DNA of 64,000 nucleotides from assembly GCA_949372955.1 (NCBI GenBank), contig CASIAX010000004.1:28471-92470 (forward strand), given 5' to 3'. Numbering within the stretch: position 1 is the stretch's first letter; each line of letters begins with the position of its first letter. Origin of the DNA: SGZJ01 sp949372955 (GTDB taxonomy: Bacteria > Bacteroidota > Bacteroidia > Flavobacteriales > Flavobacteriaceae). Made by a program: the position numbers and the translations under genes. Below are positions 1 through 9,210 of the stretch, piece after piece. The notes under the pieces were generated by a model, which had not been told where the DNA came from, ran no database searches, and worked only from the letters and a program-made list of their open reading frames with translations.

Positions 1-156
1 GCTTTTAATAATAGTGATTTGCTAGTGTTTGATGATGCCTTAAAATTAAAGGAATATTTATTTTCATTAAACTATAATAAAGCGGTATTACTAATGATGA
101 GTTCTGGTAATTTTGGAAATATTCAGTTTGATGAATTAAAAAATTTATTAAATTAA
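1..156 (+). CDS. Mur ligase family protein, C-terminal fragment (Mpl-like)
   Basis: Only the last 51 codons are in the window; the gene starts upstream. The visible end contains a short hydrophobic stretch followed by MMSSGNFGNI, which resembles the terminal strand of the Mpl-type Mur ligases that reattach recycled murein tripeptide to UDP-MurNAc. That pathway belongs to cytoplasmic cell-wall recycling. The stop lies 4 bases before the next start, so the two genes are probably cotranscribed. The assignment rests on a short motif and on my memory that flavobacteria carry an Mpl-like gene before the deacetylase-like and YjjG genes. It could be another Mur ligase. Confidence 0.55.
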   Translation, partial: AFNNSDLLVFDDALKLKEYLFSLNYNKAVLLMMSSGNFGNIQFDELKNLLN

Positions 157-160
157 GTGT

Positions 161-1459
161 ATGATATTAGTATATACTCCTATAATAACTAGAAGAATTG
201 AGTATATATTTAAGCATATATTCATTAATATAATTGGAATAAAAGTAAATTTTACAGCTAAAATTGATGAATTTGTTTCCTTTGAAGGCCCGAAATTCTC
301 TTATACCCCTAAAAAACTTTATAATGAGTTTCATATAAAGAGTACTCCAATTTTATTAGAGCAAGGGTTTTCTGATATCGATATTGAGGTAAAGAAATGG
401 GATGAGACTAAGTGCTTTTTTTATAATGAAAAAGGAAGTATTCCGTTTGATATTTTTGGAGCATCGTTTTATCTTATTTCTAGATATGAAGAGTATTTAC
501 CACACTTAAAAGATGACTATGGAAGGTTTTCGTTTGAAGAGTCAATTGCATTTAAAAATGATTTTTTAGAGGAACCTACTGTAGATATTTGGGCTTATAA
601 ATTGAGAGACGCTTTAAGTACTTTTTTTCCTAATATTATTTTTGAAAACAGAAAATATAAACTTAAGACTATCATTGATGTTCCAAGTGTATTTTATTAT
701 AAAAATAAAGGTTTTCTTAGAACTATAAGTGGGGTTTTTACAGACCTCGTAAGATTAAAGCCAAAAAATATATATTCAAGATTCTTAGTTATATGTAGAT
801 TACAAAAAGATCCCTACGACACATTTAAATGGATTATTAATAAACAAAAAAAATCCTCTAGTAAATTTCTTTTTTTCTTTCTTGTAGGTAAATTTTCTAC
901 TTATGACAAAAACATTAGTTTAGTCAAACAATCGTTTGTTAATATCATAAAATTTGTTTCTGATTACTCGAGAGTAGGCCTTAAATTATCTTTTTTTGCA
1001 CTAAACAATATTGATGTTCTAAAAAAAGAAAAACTTGATATTGAATCTATTACAAACAGAGATTTAATGATTAGTCGAAATTCTTTCTCTAAGATTAACT
1101 TACCTACTAATTATAGAGATCTAATTAAATTAAATATAAAAGAAGACTATACAATGGGTTATGTTAACAAAATAGGTTTTAGAGCTAGTACATGTTCTCC
1201 TTTTTTGTTTTATGATATTGATAATGAAATGCAAACGCCTTTACTAGTAAACCCATATAATTTTATGGATTACTCTCTTTTACAAATTAATTCATTTTTA
1301 GATAAGAAGGAAAAAGTTATTGAAATGATAAATAAAGTTAAAAATGTCAATGGAACATACACCTCTGTTTTCCATAACTACACTTTTAGTAATGAAAAAA
1401 GATGGCATAGGTTTAAAGAAATATTCGACATTATTATAAATTCAAAACATGATCAATAA
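161..1459 (+). CDS. polysaccharide deacetylase family protein (divergent, DUF7033-type)
   Basis: A 432-residue protein with no clear signal peptide and no strong membrane segment. The first third (SFYLISRYEEYLPH, FSFEESIAFKN, PTVDIWAYKLR) matches a flavobacterial family that databases name polysaccharide deacetylase family protein. The tail motif NGTYTSVFHNYTFSNEKRWH resembles the last strand of that NodB-like fold. A full set of NodB metal ligands is not obvious, so catalytic activity is uncertain. The gene overlaps yjjG by 11 bases. Its place after a Mur-ligase-like gene suggests an envelope role, but that is inference. Confidence 0.6.
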   Translation: MILVYTPIITRRIEYIFKHIFINIIGIKVNFTAKIDEFVSFEGPKFSYTPKKLYNEFHIKSTPILLEQGFSDIDIEVKKWDETKCFFYNEKGSIPFDIFGASFYLISRYEEYLPHLKDDYGRFSFEESIAFKNDFLEEPTVDIWAYKLRDALSTFFPNIIFENRKYKLKTIIDVPSVFYYKNKGFLRTISGVFTDLVRLKPKNIYSRFLVICRLQKDPYDTFKWIINKQKKSSSKFLFFFLVGKFSTYDKNISLVKQSFVNIIKFVSDYSRVGLKLSFFALNNIDVLKKEKLDIESITNRDLMISRNSFSKINLPTNYRDLIKLNIKEDYTMGYVNKIGFRASTCSPFLFYDIDNEMQTPLLVNPYNFMDYSLLQINSFLDKKEKVIEMINKVKNVNGTYTSVFHNYTFSNEKRWHRFKEIFDIIINSKHDQ

Positions 1460-2138
1460 AAACATTAAACATATATTTTTTGATTTAGATCACACTCTTT
1501 GGGATTTTGATAAAAATTCTGAGTTTACATTTGAAAAAATATTCACTATAAATAATATTGATTTAGATATGCATATTTTCCTAGCATACTATATTCCTAT
1601 CAATACTAATTACTGGAAGCTTTATAGAGATAATGAAATCTCAAAGGATAAATTAAAATACGGTAGACTTAGAGATACTTTTAATGCCTTAGATTTAGAT
1701 GTTTCAACTCAAACCATATATAAATTATCAGATGATTATGTTAAATACCTATCTTCTTATAATTTTTTAATTGATGGAGCTATTCCTATATTAGATTATC
1801 TTAATAGTAAATATGAACTTCACATAATTACTAATGGATTTCAAGAAGTTCAGAACGCTAAATTAATTAATTCTAAAATTGATAGTTATTTTAATTCAAT
1901 CACTAATTCTGAAATGGCTGGGGTAAAAAAGCCACATCAAAAGATTTTTCAACTTGCAATAAATAAGGCTAAAACTGATTTTGGTTCAAGTATTATGATT
2001 GGAGATAATTTAGAAGCGGATATTCAGGGTTCTTTAAATGCTGGAATGGAGGCCATACTATTTAATTATCATAATGATATTGTTCCTGAAGGAATTATAT
2101 CCGTAGATAAATTAATTGACCTAAAGAATTACTTGTAA
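1449..2138 (+). CDS. yjjG: YjjG-family noncanonical pyrimidine nucleotidase (HAD superfamily)
   Basis: A 229-residue HAD hydrolase. Motif I is FFDLDHTLWDF, with the nucleophile and acid aspartates at residues 12 and 14. Motif II is the Thr in HIITNGF, motif III the Lys in GVKKPHQKIF, and motif IV is MIGDNLEADIQGSLNAGM. YjjG enzymes dephosphorylate modified pyrimidine nucleoside monophosphates and so keep them out of DNA; they are cytoplasmic. The start overlaps the preceding gene. It converges on rarA, with the two stops directly adjacent. The substrate is inferred from the family. Confidence 0.85.
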   Translation: MINKNIKHIFFDLDHTLWDFDKNSEFTFEKIFTINNIDLDMHIFLAYYIPINTNYWKLYRDNEISKDKLKYGRLRDTFNALDLDVSTQTIYKLSDDYVKYLSSYNFLIDGAIPILDYLNSKYELHIITNGFQEVQNAKLINSKIDSYFNSITNSEMAGVKKPHQKIFQLAINKAKTDFGSSIMIGDNLEADIQGSLNAGMEAILFNYHNDIVPEGIISVDKLIDLKNYL

Positions 2139-3416
2139 TTAATATTTATACTTACTATTCCATCTTAGCTTTAAATATTCTCTAAGTTTATTTTCTTTCA
2201 TATTTTTAGCTGGTTCATATAGCTTTGTTTCAACAATTTCATCTGGTAGAAATTCTTGTTCTACAAAATTATTATTAAAATCGTGAGAATATTTGTAGTC
2301 TTTTCCATAACCCATATCTTTCATCATCTTAGTTGGAGAATTCCTTAGTGAAAGTGGAACTTTTAGATTACCAGTATCTTCTACTAGTTTTTGTGCCTTG
2401 TTAATAGCTAAATAAGAAGAATTACTTTTTTCAGAACTAGCTAAATAAATAACACACTGTGATAAAATTATTCTAGCTTCAGGAAATCCTATGTTAATAA
2501 CCGATTGAAATGTGTTATTGGCTATAACTAGTGCTGTAGGGTTTGCATTTCCAATATCTTCACTAGCTAAAATAATTAATCTTCTAGCAATAAATTTCGG
2601 TGTTTCTCCACCTTGAATAAGTCTAGCTAGCCAATAGACTGCAGCATTTGGATCACTTCCTCTTATGGACTTAATAAAAGCAGATATAATATCGTAGTGA
2701 TACTCTCCATCTTTATCATATATAACATTTGTCTTTTGAAGAGTGTTTTCTACATTTTTATTAGTTATAATTATTTTTTCCTCATTTATAGAGTTAATAA
2801 CAAACTCAAATAAGTTTAATAATTTTCTCGCATCTCCATTAGAGATTTTGATTAAAGCCTCAGACTCTTTTAGCTCAATATTTTTTTTACTTAACTGAAC
2901 ATCAATTTTTATTGCTTTTTTTAATAATAATTTTAAATATTGATCATCTAAAGAATTCAATGTGTAGGTGTGACACCTAGACATCAATGCAGGTATTACC
3001 TCAAAGCTTGGATTTTCTGTTGTTGCTCCAATTAGTGTTATCCAACCTTTTTCAACTGCTTGCAGAAGTGAATCTTGTTGTGATTTACTAAATCTATGAA
3101 TTTCATCGATAAATAAAATAGGATTTTTGGTAGTAAAGAGACCAGTATTAGATCTTGATTTTTGAATGACTTCTCTTAGATCTTTTACCCCTGAATTAAT
3201 TGCACTAAGAGAATAAAATGGTCTTCCTGTTGTTTTAGATATAACATTAGCTAATGTGGTTTTTCCTGTTCCAGGAGGACCCCATAATATCATTGAAGGT
3301 AAATTATCATTACTTATAATTTTAGTCAATATTCCTTCTTTACCAATTATATGAGGCTGACCAATATAATCTTCAAGAGAATTAGGTCTTAATCTTTCTG
3401 CTAATGGTTCATTCAT
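2139..3416 (-). CDS. rarA: replication-associated recombination protein A (RarA/MgsA AAA+ ATPase)
   Basis: A 425-residue AAA+ protein of normal family length. The N-terminus PLAERLRPNSLEDYIGQ is typical. Walker A is GPPGTGKTT near residues 46-54, Walker B is LFIDEIHRFSK near 100-110, and sensor motifs GATTENPSFEVIPALMSR follow. The C-terminal half has the RarA tetramerisation region with RGSDPNAAVYWLARLIQGGE and the terminal MGYGKDYKYSHD. RarA acts at stalled replication forks in the cytoplasm. It is divergent from the rhomboid gene across about 59 bases. Confidence 0.95.
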   Translation of the reverse strand: MNEPLAERLRPNSLEDYIGQPHIIGKEGILTKIISNDNLPSMILWGPPGTGKTTLANVISKTTGRPFYSLSAINSGVKDLREVIQKSRSNTGLFTTKNPILFIDEIHRFSKSQQDSLLQAVEKGWITLIGATTENPSFEVIPALMSRCHTYTLNSLDDQYLKLLLKKAIKIDVQLSKKNIELKESEALIKISNGDARKLLNLFEFVINSINEEKIIITNKNVENTLQKTNVIYDKDGEYHYDIISAFIKSIRGSDPNAAVYWLARLIQGGETPKFIARRLIILASEDIGNANPTALVIANNTFQSVINIGFPEARIILSQCVIYLASSEKSNSSYLAINKAQKLVEDTGNLKVPLSLRNSPTKMMKDMGYGKDYKYSHDFNNNFVEQEFLPDEIVETKLYEPAKNMKENKLREYLKLRWNSKYKY

Positions 3417-3475
3417 TCAATAAATTTAATATTATTTTTTGTTAAATTTTGTAACTTAATACTTATATTAAATTT

Positions 3476-4141
3476 ATGAATAATAATTTCAAATACCACA
3501 CAGGTATTATAGGTTACCCTATATTATTTGTAATTTTAATATGGTTAATCTTTTGGATTGAATTTAGATTTAACGTTGATTTAAAAAGTTTTGGAATACA
3601 ACCTAGAAAAATTGAAGGTATTTATGGAATTATGCTCAGTCCATTTCTTCATTTATCCTTAGAACATTTAATTAATAATAGCATACCTCTTTTTTTATTA
3701 AGTTCAGCTATCTTCTTTTTCTACAGAACTATCAGTTGGAAGATTATATTTCTTGGTATTTTTTTATCTGGTCTTTTAACTTGGATAATTGGAAGAGACT
3801 CTACCCATATAGGTGCTAGTGGACTTATTTATGTCTTGATTTCATTTATTTTTTTCAAAGGAATTATTTCAAAAAACTTCAATTTAATGGCACTATCTTT
3901 AATTGTTGTTTTTATTTATGGAGGTACAATTTGGTATATTTTTCCAATCAAAGAGAATATATCCTGGGAAGGTCATTTATCAGGTTTTATAGTAGGAATA
4001 ATATTGGCTTTACTATTTAAAAAAAACATTCCTATTAATAAAGTATACAAATGGGAAAACGAAAATTATGATACTACAGATGATCCTTTTTTAAAGCAAT
4101 TTGATAGTGATGGTAATTTCATAGAAAATGATGAATTATAG
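3476..4141 (+). CDS. rhomboid family intramembrane serine protease
   Basis: A 221-residue integral membrane protein with about six hydrophobic segments and a charged C-terminal tail of roughly 40 residues. The rhomboid signature is present: the early HLSLEHLINN motif (His59, His64), the catalytic GAS motif with Ser115, and the catalytic His167 in WEGHLSGFIVG. These enzymes cut substrates within or near the membrane plane; the substrate here is unknown. The last bases overlap the 3' end of the convergent rlmB gene by 6 bases. Confidence 0.88.
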   Translation: MNNNFKYHTGIIGYPILFVILIWLIFWIEFRFNVDLKSFGIQPRKIEGIYGIMLSPFLHLSLEHLINNSIPLFLLSSAIFFFYRTISWKIIFLGIFLSGLLTWIIGRDSTHIGASGLIYVLISFIFFKGIISKNFNLMALSLIVVFIYGGTIWYIFPIKENISWEGHLSGFIVGIILALLFKKNIPINKVYKWENENYDTTDDPFLKQFDSDGNFIENDEL

Positions 4142-4870
4142 TCGTTGTCTCACCATTTCATATAAAAATATACCGCAAGCTACAGAAACATTTAAGGATT
4201 CAATCTTTCCATACATAGGTAGCTTAGCTTTTGAATCTACTAACTTAAGTATCGAAGGAGTTATTCCTTTACCTTCTGCTCCCATTATTATTGCGCACGA
4301 ATCCTTAAAATCAACATCATAGACTGTATCCTCAGTTTTTTCTGTTGCAGCTATAACCTTAATACCATTAGCTTGTAAATAAAATACCGCATCCTTAATA
4401 TGATCGACTTTACATATAGGGATGTTAAAAACTCCACCAGCACTAGTCTTAATAGTATCTCCGTTAATTGGAGCTGAAGATTTTCTTTGTATGATAATTC
4501 CATCTACTCCACTACATTCAGCGGATCTAATTATAGCACCAAAGTTTCTAACATCATTAATCTGATCTAATAGTAGGTAAGTTGATTTTTTATCTAAGGA
4601 ATCTACTTTTTCAATTAACTCTTCAATTTCATAAAACTCAATTGGTGAGATTGATGCAACAACTCCTTGGTGGTTTTGGTCTGTTAATCTATTTAGTTTT
4701 TCAATTGGAACATAACTTGCTTTTATTGATTTGATTCTTAAAAGTTTCTCCAACTCACTAGATAATTCTCCGGTAAGACCATTTTGTAAAAAAACCTTAT
4801 CGATTTCTTTATTAGATCTTATCGCTTCAATAACTGTTCTTATTCCAAATATTTTTGTTTCTTTTTCCAT
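4136..4870 (-). CDS. rlmB: 23S rRNA (guanosine-2'-O-)-methyltransferase RlmB (SpoU/TrmH family)
   Basis: A 244-residue SPOUT methyltransferase with the usual order: an N-terminal substrate-binding domain (residues 1 to about 80), then motif 1 LLLDQINDVRNFGAIIRSAE, motif 2 IIMGAEGKGIT and motif 3 LNVSVACGIFLYEMVRQ forming the SAM-binding trefoil knot. RlmB methylates the ribose of G2251 (E. coli numbering) in the peptidyl-transferase P-loop. The FG-GAP gene lies directly upstream, with its stop abutting the rlmB start, so transcription may run through both. Paralogue confusion with TrmH is possible, but length and N-domain favour RlmB. Confidence 0.9.
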   Translation of the reverse strand: MEKETKIFGIRTVIEAIRSNKEIDKVFLQNGLTGELSSELEKLLRIKSIKASYVPIEKLNRLTDQNHQGVVASISPIEFYEIEELIEKVDSLDKKSTYLLLDQINDVRNFGAIIRSAECSGVDGIIIQRKSSAPINGDTIKTSAGGVFNIPICKVDHIKDAVFYLQANGIKVIAATEKTEDTVYDVDFKDSCAIIMGAEGKGITPSILKLVDSKAKLPMYGKIESLNVSVACGIFLYEMVRQRL

Positions 4871-7800
4871 TTAGTTACTATTTATTTTAAATGATTCAAT
4901 TGCTCCATTATTATTTCCTATAATTATTAGTTTAGGCTTATCTATAACTTGAACAGATTTTGTATTTCCATTTGTATAAAGTCCAGTTTTTTCTGGGCTT
5001 AAACAATAGTATCCATTTTTATTATTTGAGACTAAAACTAGGGCAAATGGGTTATCTAGCCTAGGTGTTTCTACCTCAGTATTATATATATTTCCACTTA
5101 TTATAATATCTTCAAATCCATCGTTATTGTAATCAAATACATCACTACTTAATATAGGTATAGTCTGAGCTAAATCAGGTAATTTGTTTTTCTTAAAAGT
5201 TGAGTCTCCGTTATTAATAAGTACGTATGATTTCAAATCATTAACTTCTCTCATATAAGAAGTGTTGATTTTTTCTCCATAAATATCTTGTAAACTCGCA
5301 TTGGCAAACTCAGTGAATGTTGGTATCTTTTCTGCAATAAATGGCATTTGCTGAGTGGAACACTCTTTCCCTCTAAGAGGAACATATTTGTTTTCATACT
5401 CATAACTAAGAACAAGATCATGTGTGCCATTATCATCAAAGTCATCAGCATAGATTCTAAGCGGCTTTTCCGGACTTGTTTTAAATTTTATGTTACTTCC
5501 GATATTGCCAACGATATAGTCTTTTAAACCATCGTTATTTACATCTGTTTCTTGAATATTAAACCACCACCCAAATAATTGATCAAGATTACTTTTTTTA
5601 GATATATCTTCAAAAACTCCGTCGTTATTTTTAAATATACCGATATGAGTCCATTCACCTACTACAATAAAATCATCCCATCCGTCATTATCAAAATCAG
5701 TTGTTATAACTTTATTTACAATCCCAAAATCCTGCAGTTCAGGTGCAACTTTATGGGTAATATTTTTTAACACTCCATTATCATTTTCATATATGATAGA
5801 AGGCTCATGAAGAGGATACTTTTGTGGTTTTATTCTGTTTCCAACAATTATATCATAATCACCATCTTTATCAAAATCAATTTTGGTAATACTTTTACCA
5901 CTAATAGTGTAATTCTTTAAATCATCTTGTTTTGATTTACTAAAATCACCATTACCATCATTTATATATAACCTATCCATCAAATCATTGGATCTTTCAT
6001 TAAACTCAGAACCACCGCTTACCACAAACAGATCATTGTCATTGTCGGAATCAATATCTATAAACAAAGACTCCATATCTTCATAATTAGAATCGTCTGT
6101 AAATACCTTATTTGACTTATATATTAACTTCTCACCGTTATTTATATATACTTTTCCACTACTTCCTTTACTTCCTCCAATAAATACATCCATAAGGCTA
6201 TCGTTATTAATATATCCTTTAGTTATAAACGGTCCTTGAGTTGATTGTTTATAAGGGAGCAGTATTTCTTTCTCAAAATCATTGAAATAATTTTCAGTGT
6301 GTTGGTAGTTTATTGCATTTGTATTTTTGAAAAATTTATTGACTTCATTTTTCAATTCTTTTGTGGAGTTAGACTCATTTTCATTAAAAGTCATTGTCTG
6401 GTTTACCTCACTTAAGTACTTTACTTCTGATTTTCCTGAATTCCAAACTACTTTTATGGAATCAATTTTCGGAGTTTTTCCAAGCCCAAAGTGAATATCA
6501 TCATCTACAGAGGATAAATAACCTCTAATTCTTTTAGACTCTTTTGTTTTGTTGGTTCCATTATAACTAATAGTTACTTTCGCGAAATTTTCAGATAAAA
6601 CCCCATTAAGTTTTACTTTTAAGTAGTTACCATTATTTTTTTCAATTGTATTATTCTTAAACAAAAAAGCTTCTTGATCTATATTGTTTACTACTAAATC
6701 TAAGTCTCCGTCATTATCTAAATCTGCATATGCAGCACCATTGGAAAATGAAGGTTGGTTTAAATCAGAGTAGGAGGTAACATCATTGAATTTTAATGTA
6801 CCATTGTTCTCAAAAAGAATATTTGCTAACTTTTCAGAGGGCAGATCATTATACAAATTCTCTTTAACTTCCAGTGGAACTCTATTATTATATTGTTGTT
6901 TAATTTTATTAATTTTTATTCTTGAATCATTATCAGAAGCATATTTTCTATACCCATTAGTAATGTAAATATCTTCGTTAGTATCATTATTGTAATCAAA
7001 GACTAAACCAGCCCAACTCCAATCTGTTTTAGCTAAGCCTGATCCTTGTGCAATATTGTGAAATTTCGAATTACCTAAATTTAGTTGCAGGGAGTTAAAC
7101 ATATACTGGTAGGGGAGGTTCAATTTTTTTGTAAGAAGATCAAAATTAGAAACACTCATTGATGCCATTAGAGTTTTAGATCGTACATGATCACTAGAAG
7201 CCATATCTAGAACTAATATATCCTTTAAATTATCATTGTTTATATCAGCAATATCAACACCCATCCCAAAAAAAGATATTTGCTTTGTATTTTCTTTAAT
7301 TTGATCTGAAAAAGTTCCATTTTGATTATTAATGTACATTGCATCAGGAACATAGTAATCATTTGCTATGTAAATATCTAACCAGTTATCATTATTTATA
7401 TCACTTACGCACAGCCCTAATCCAAAACTTGGTTTTAACAGTCCAGATTTTTCTGTAATATTTATAAACCTTCCATCGTTTTGTTCGTACAGCTGACTAG
7501 AGTTTAACTTTAGTTTTTCTTTGTCTTTTAATATATCATAGAATTGAACTGGATCTATACCGTAATAGCTATTTTCATTCATCACTAAACAGTCTAGATC
7601 ACCATCTTTGTCAAAATCAAAAAATGCAGACTGAGTACTTATTCCCATATCATCTAAACCATATTCATTGGCAAGTTCTTTAAAGGTTAAGTCTTTTTGA
7701 TTTATGTAAAGTAAATTTTTTCTCTCAGAACTAGAGTAAGGCCCTCCTTGTGATATATAGATATCCATCCATCCATCGTTGTTTACATCAGCTATAGCTA

Positions 7801-8182
7801 TCCCGCTAGACCATTTTTTATTTTCATTAATATTTGATTGTGAGGTAAGATCTTCAAATACTAGATCTCCTTTGTTAATATATAATCTGTTTTCTGTTTG
7901 ATTTGCGCTTAATACGATGTCTTTTAAGCCATCATTATTGAAATCTGCTATTCCGACACCAGAACCATTATAAAAGTAGTCGTAATCAAATAGATTTGCT
8001 TTATTTGTTAAATTGGGAGTAAGTTTATTTATGAAAGTTATATTACTGTAGCTGGATTCTATTTTTTCAAAAGAGGATATAAGTTTGGTATTGCTCTTAG
8101 TTGTCTTGTAATTATTATCATTCTTACAACTTGTAAAAGCCAGGGAAATTACTAATAGTAATATTTGAAATTTATTTATCAT
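4871..8182 (-). CDS. large FG-GAP/VCBS repeat lipoprotein with ASPIC/UnbV domain
   Basis: A 1103-residue predicted lipoprotein with signal peptide and lipobox ending at Cys19 (LAFTSCK). Many calcium-binding-like FG-GAP/VCBS repeats of the form DxNNDGxxDI lie on both sides of an ASPIC/UnbV domain at about residues 515-600 (RIRGYLSSVDDDIHFGLGK). Such proteins form beta-propellers and in flavobacteria often sit with SusC/SusD pairs. A surface substrate-binding or scaffolding role for the transporter upstream is inferred. A terminator-like hairpin lies between it and the preceding lipoprotein gene, so its expression may be lower or separate. No enzymatic residues were recognised. Confidence 0.88.
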   Translation of the reverse strand: MINKFQILLLVISLAFTSCKNDNNYKTTKSNTKLISSFEKIESSYSNITFINKLTPNLTNKANLFDYDYFYNGSGVGIADFNNDGLKDIVLSANQTENRLYINKGDLVFEDLTSQSNINENKKWSSGIAIADVNNDGWMDIYISQGGPYSSSERKNLLYINQKDLTFKELANEYGLDDMGISTQSAFFDFDKDGDLDCLVMNENSYYGIDPVQFYDILKDKEKLKLNSSQLYEQNDGRFINITEKSGLLKPSFGLGLCVSDINNDNWLDIYIANDYYVPDAMYINNQNGTFSDQIKENTKQISFFGMGVDIADINNDNLKDILVLDMASSDHVRSKTLMASMSVSNFDLLTKKLNLPYQYMFNSLQLNLGNSKFHNIAQGSGLAKTDWSWAGLVFDYNNDTNEDIYITNGYRKYASDNDSRIKINKIKQQYNNRVPLEVKENLYNDLPSEKLANILFENNGTLKFNDVTSYSDLNQPSFSNGAAYADLDNDGDLDLVVNNIDQEAFLFKNNTIEKNNGNYLKVKLNGVLSENFAKVTISYNGTNKTKESKRIRGYLSSVDDDIHFGLGKTPKIDSIKVVWNSGKSEVKYLSEVNQTMTFNENESNSTKELKNEVNKFFKNTNAINYQHTENYFNDFEKEILLPYKQSTQGPFITKGYINNDSLMDVFIGGSKGSSGKVYINNGEKLIYKSNKVFTDDSNYEDMESLFIDIDSDNDNDLFVVSGGSEFNERSNDLMDRLYINDGNGDFSKSKQDDLKNYTISGKSITKIDFDKDGDYDIIVGNRIKPQKYPLHEPSIIYENDNGVLKNITHKVAPELQDFGIVNKVITTDFDNDGWDDFIVVGEWTHIGIFKNNDGVFEDISKKSNLDQLFGWWFNIQETDVNNDGLKDYIVGNIGSNIKFKTSPEKPLRIYADDFDDNGTHDLVLSYEYENKYVPLRGKECSTQQMPFIAEKIPTFTEFANASLQDIYGEKINTSYMREVNDLKSYVLINNGDSTFKKNKLPDLAQTIPILSSDVFDYNNDGFEDIIISGNIYNTEVETPRLDNPFALVLVSNNKNGYYCLSPEKTGLYTNGNTKSVQVIDKPKLIIIGNNNGAIESFKINSN

Positions 8183-8206
8183 TACTCAAAAATAAAGATA
8201 AAAAAA

Positions 8207-8233
8207 AAGAGCTTTATAAAATAAAGCTCTTTT
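8207..8233. terminator. bidirectional rho-independent terminator
   Basis: A perfect inverted repeat AAAGAGCTTTAT / ATAAAGCTCTTT with a 3-base loop, flanked by an A-run and a T-run on opposite sides, so it could work on either strand. It lies after the small lipoprotein gene and before the FG-GAP lipoprotein gene. It would partly or fully separate that gene from the susCD transcript. Confidence 0.85.
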
Positions 8234-8254
8234 TTTTTATAGAATATTAATTTA

Positions 8255-9193
8255 TTACTCAGCACAAACTGCAATTGGCATTAAGCCAGGAGCAAGACCT
8301 GTTCCAGCACTAAATATTACATCTCCATTAGGACCTGTAATTGACATTTCCATTTCTCCCCAGTAATCACCAGCGAAGAACCAGTTAGCAGCTAACGCTC
8401 CCTCAGGAATTGTTACTACTTGAACTGCATTTGATCCACCATCTGAACTTGGCTCACAACTATCTACAGTAAATGGCTCATAATTCGAGCACATACCAGC
8501 GTAAAGAGAAGTAATGTTTCCATTAGCATCTTCTACTTCGATAGTTATTGGATTAGTTCCACCATTTCCGGTATCAGATTGCCATCCATCTCCATAAGTA
8601 TCAACCATTGTTATGGTGTAATCTCCAGGAGCTGGAGAACATGAAATTAATGCATTGTATTGGAAAGGAGAAGAGAAGAATCCACCAGTAATAATACCAG
8701 CAGCTGAACTAGGTCCAAACGATCTTCCGTCTGTCAATACCACTTCTAGCTTTACAATAAATACATCACCCGCTTGATATCCATTAACTGGATCTAAACT
8801 CAAACCTAAAGCTTGTTGCATTTCACCAAACGTAGCACTTATAGTTGCTCTTGGAAGTCCTACTGGACCTGTAGAGAATTCACTAGCAGGTATTGATTTA
8901 ACAAATACATCACCTGTAGCAGGTGTAGTTGCATCTGTAGTTAAGTCTCTCAACTCAACTAAAACTCTCACCTCTGATAGTAAAGCTCCATCTTCCTCAT
9001 CTTGTTCTTCTATAACTGCTGTAAAAGCAGTCGAAGGGATACTTGAGTTAAGAACAGCATTCTCAACCGAGATAGTTCTAAGGATTGCTCCTGTTTCGTA
9101 ATCTAGAACATCATCAATAGTATTGTCACTGTCTTTACAAGAGAACGACACCATTAATAAAGAACAGATTAAAATTTTAAATATGTTTTTCAT
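8255..9193 (-). CDS. small outer-membrane lipoprotein of the SusCD locus, unrecognised family
   Basis: A 312-residue predicted lipoprotein (VSFSCKD, Cys19). Residues 35-175 look like beta-sandwich repeats with Asp/Glu-rich turns. After a Cys at 185 comes a second region with DTYGDGW (198-204), a motif I associate with short extracellular beta domains in Bacteroidota. There are four further Cys (residues 235-250 and the C-terminus). By position after susD it could fill the SusE/SusF role of surface glycan or peptide binding, but no SusE/F signature was recognised. Function is unknown. The terminator follows immediately. Confidence 0.75.
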   Translation of the reverse strand: MKNIFKILICSLLMVSFSCKDSDNTIDDVLDYETGAILRTISVENAVLNSSIPSTAFTAVIEEQDEEDGALLSEVRVLVELRDLTTDATTPATGDVFVKSIPASEFSTGPVGLPRATISATFGEMQQALGLSLDPVNGYQAGDVFIVKLEVVLTDGRSFGPSSAAGIITGGFFSSPFQYNALISCSPAPGDYTITMVDTYGDGWQSDTGNGGTNPITIEVEDANGNITSLYAGMCSNYEPFTVDSCEPSSDGGSNAVQVVTIPEGALAANWFFAGDYWGEMEMSITGPNGDVIFSAGTGLAPGLMPIAVCAE

Positions 9194-9210
9194 AGTTTCT
9201 ATTTTTTATA

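Noticed and set aside
4128..4322. 64-codon open frame on the plus strand inside rlmB
   Set aside because: It lies wholly antisense to the conserved RlmB coding sequence apart from a few bases and shows no protein-like features; a shadow frame.
8187..8194. TAttTTTG on the minus strand just before the FG-GAP gene start
   Set aside because: It ends only 4 bases before the ATG and sits beside a terminator T-run in very AT-rich DNA, with no -33 element; weak as a promoter.
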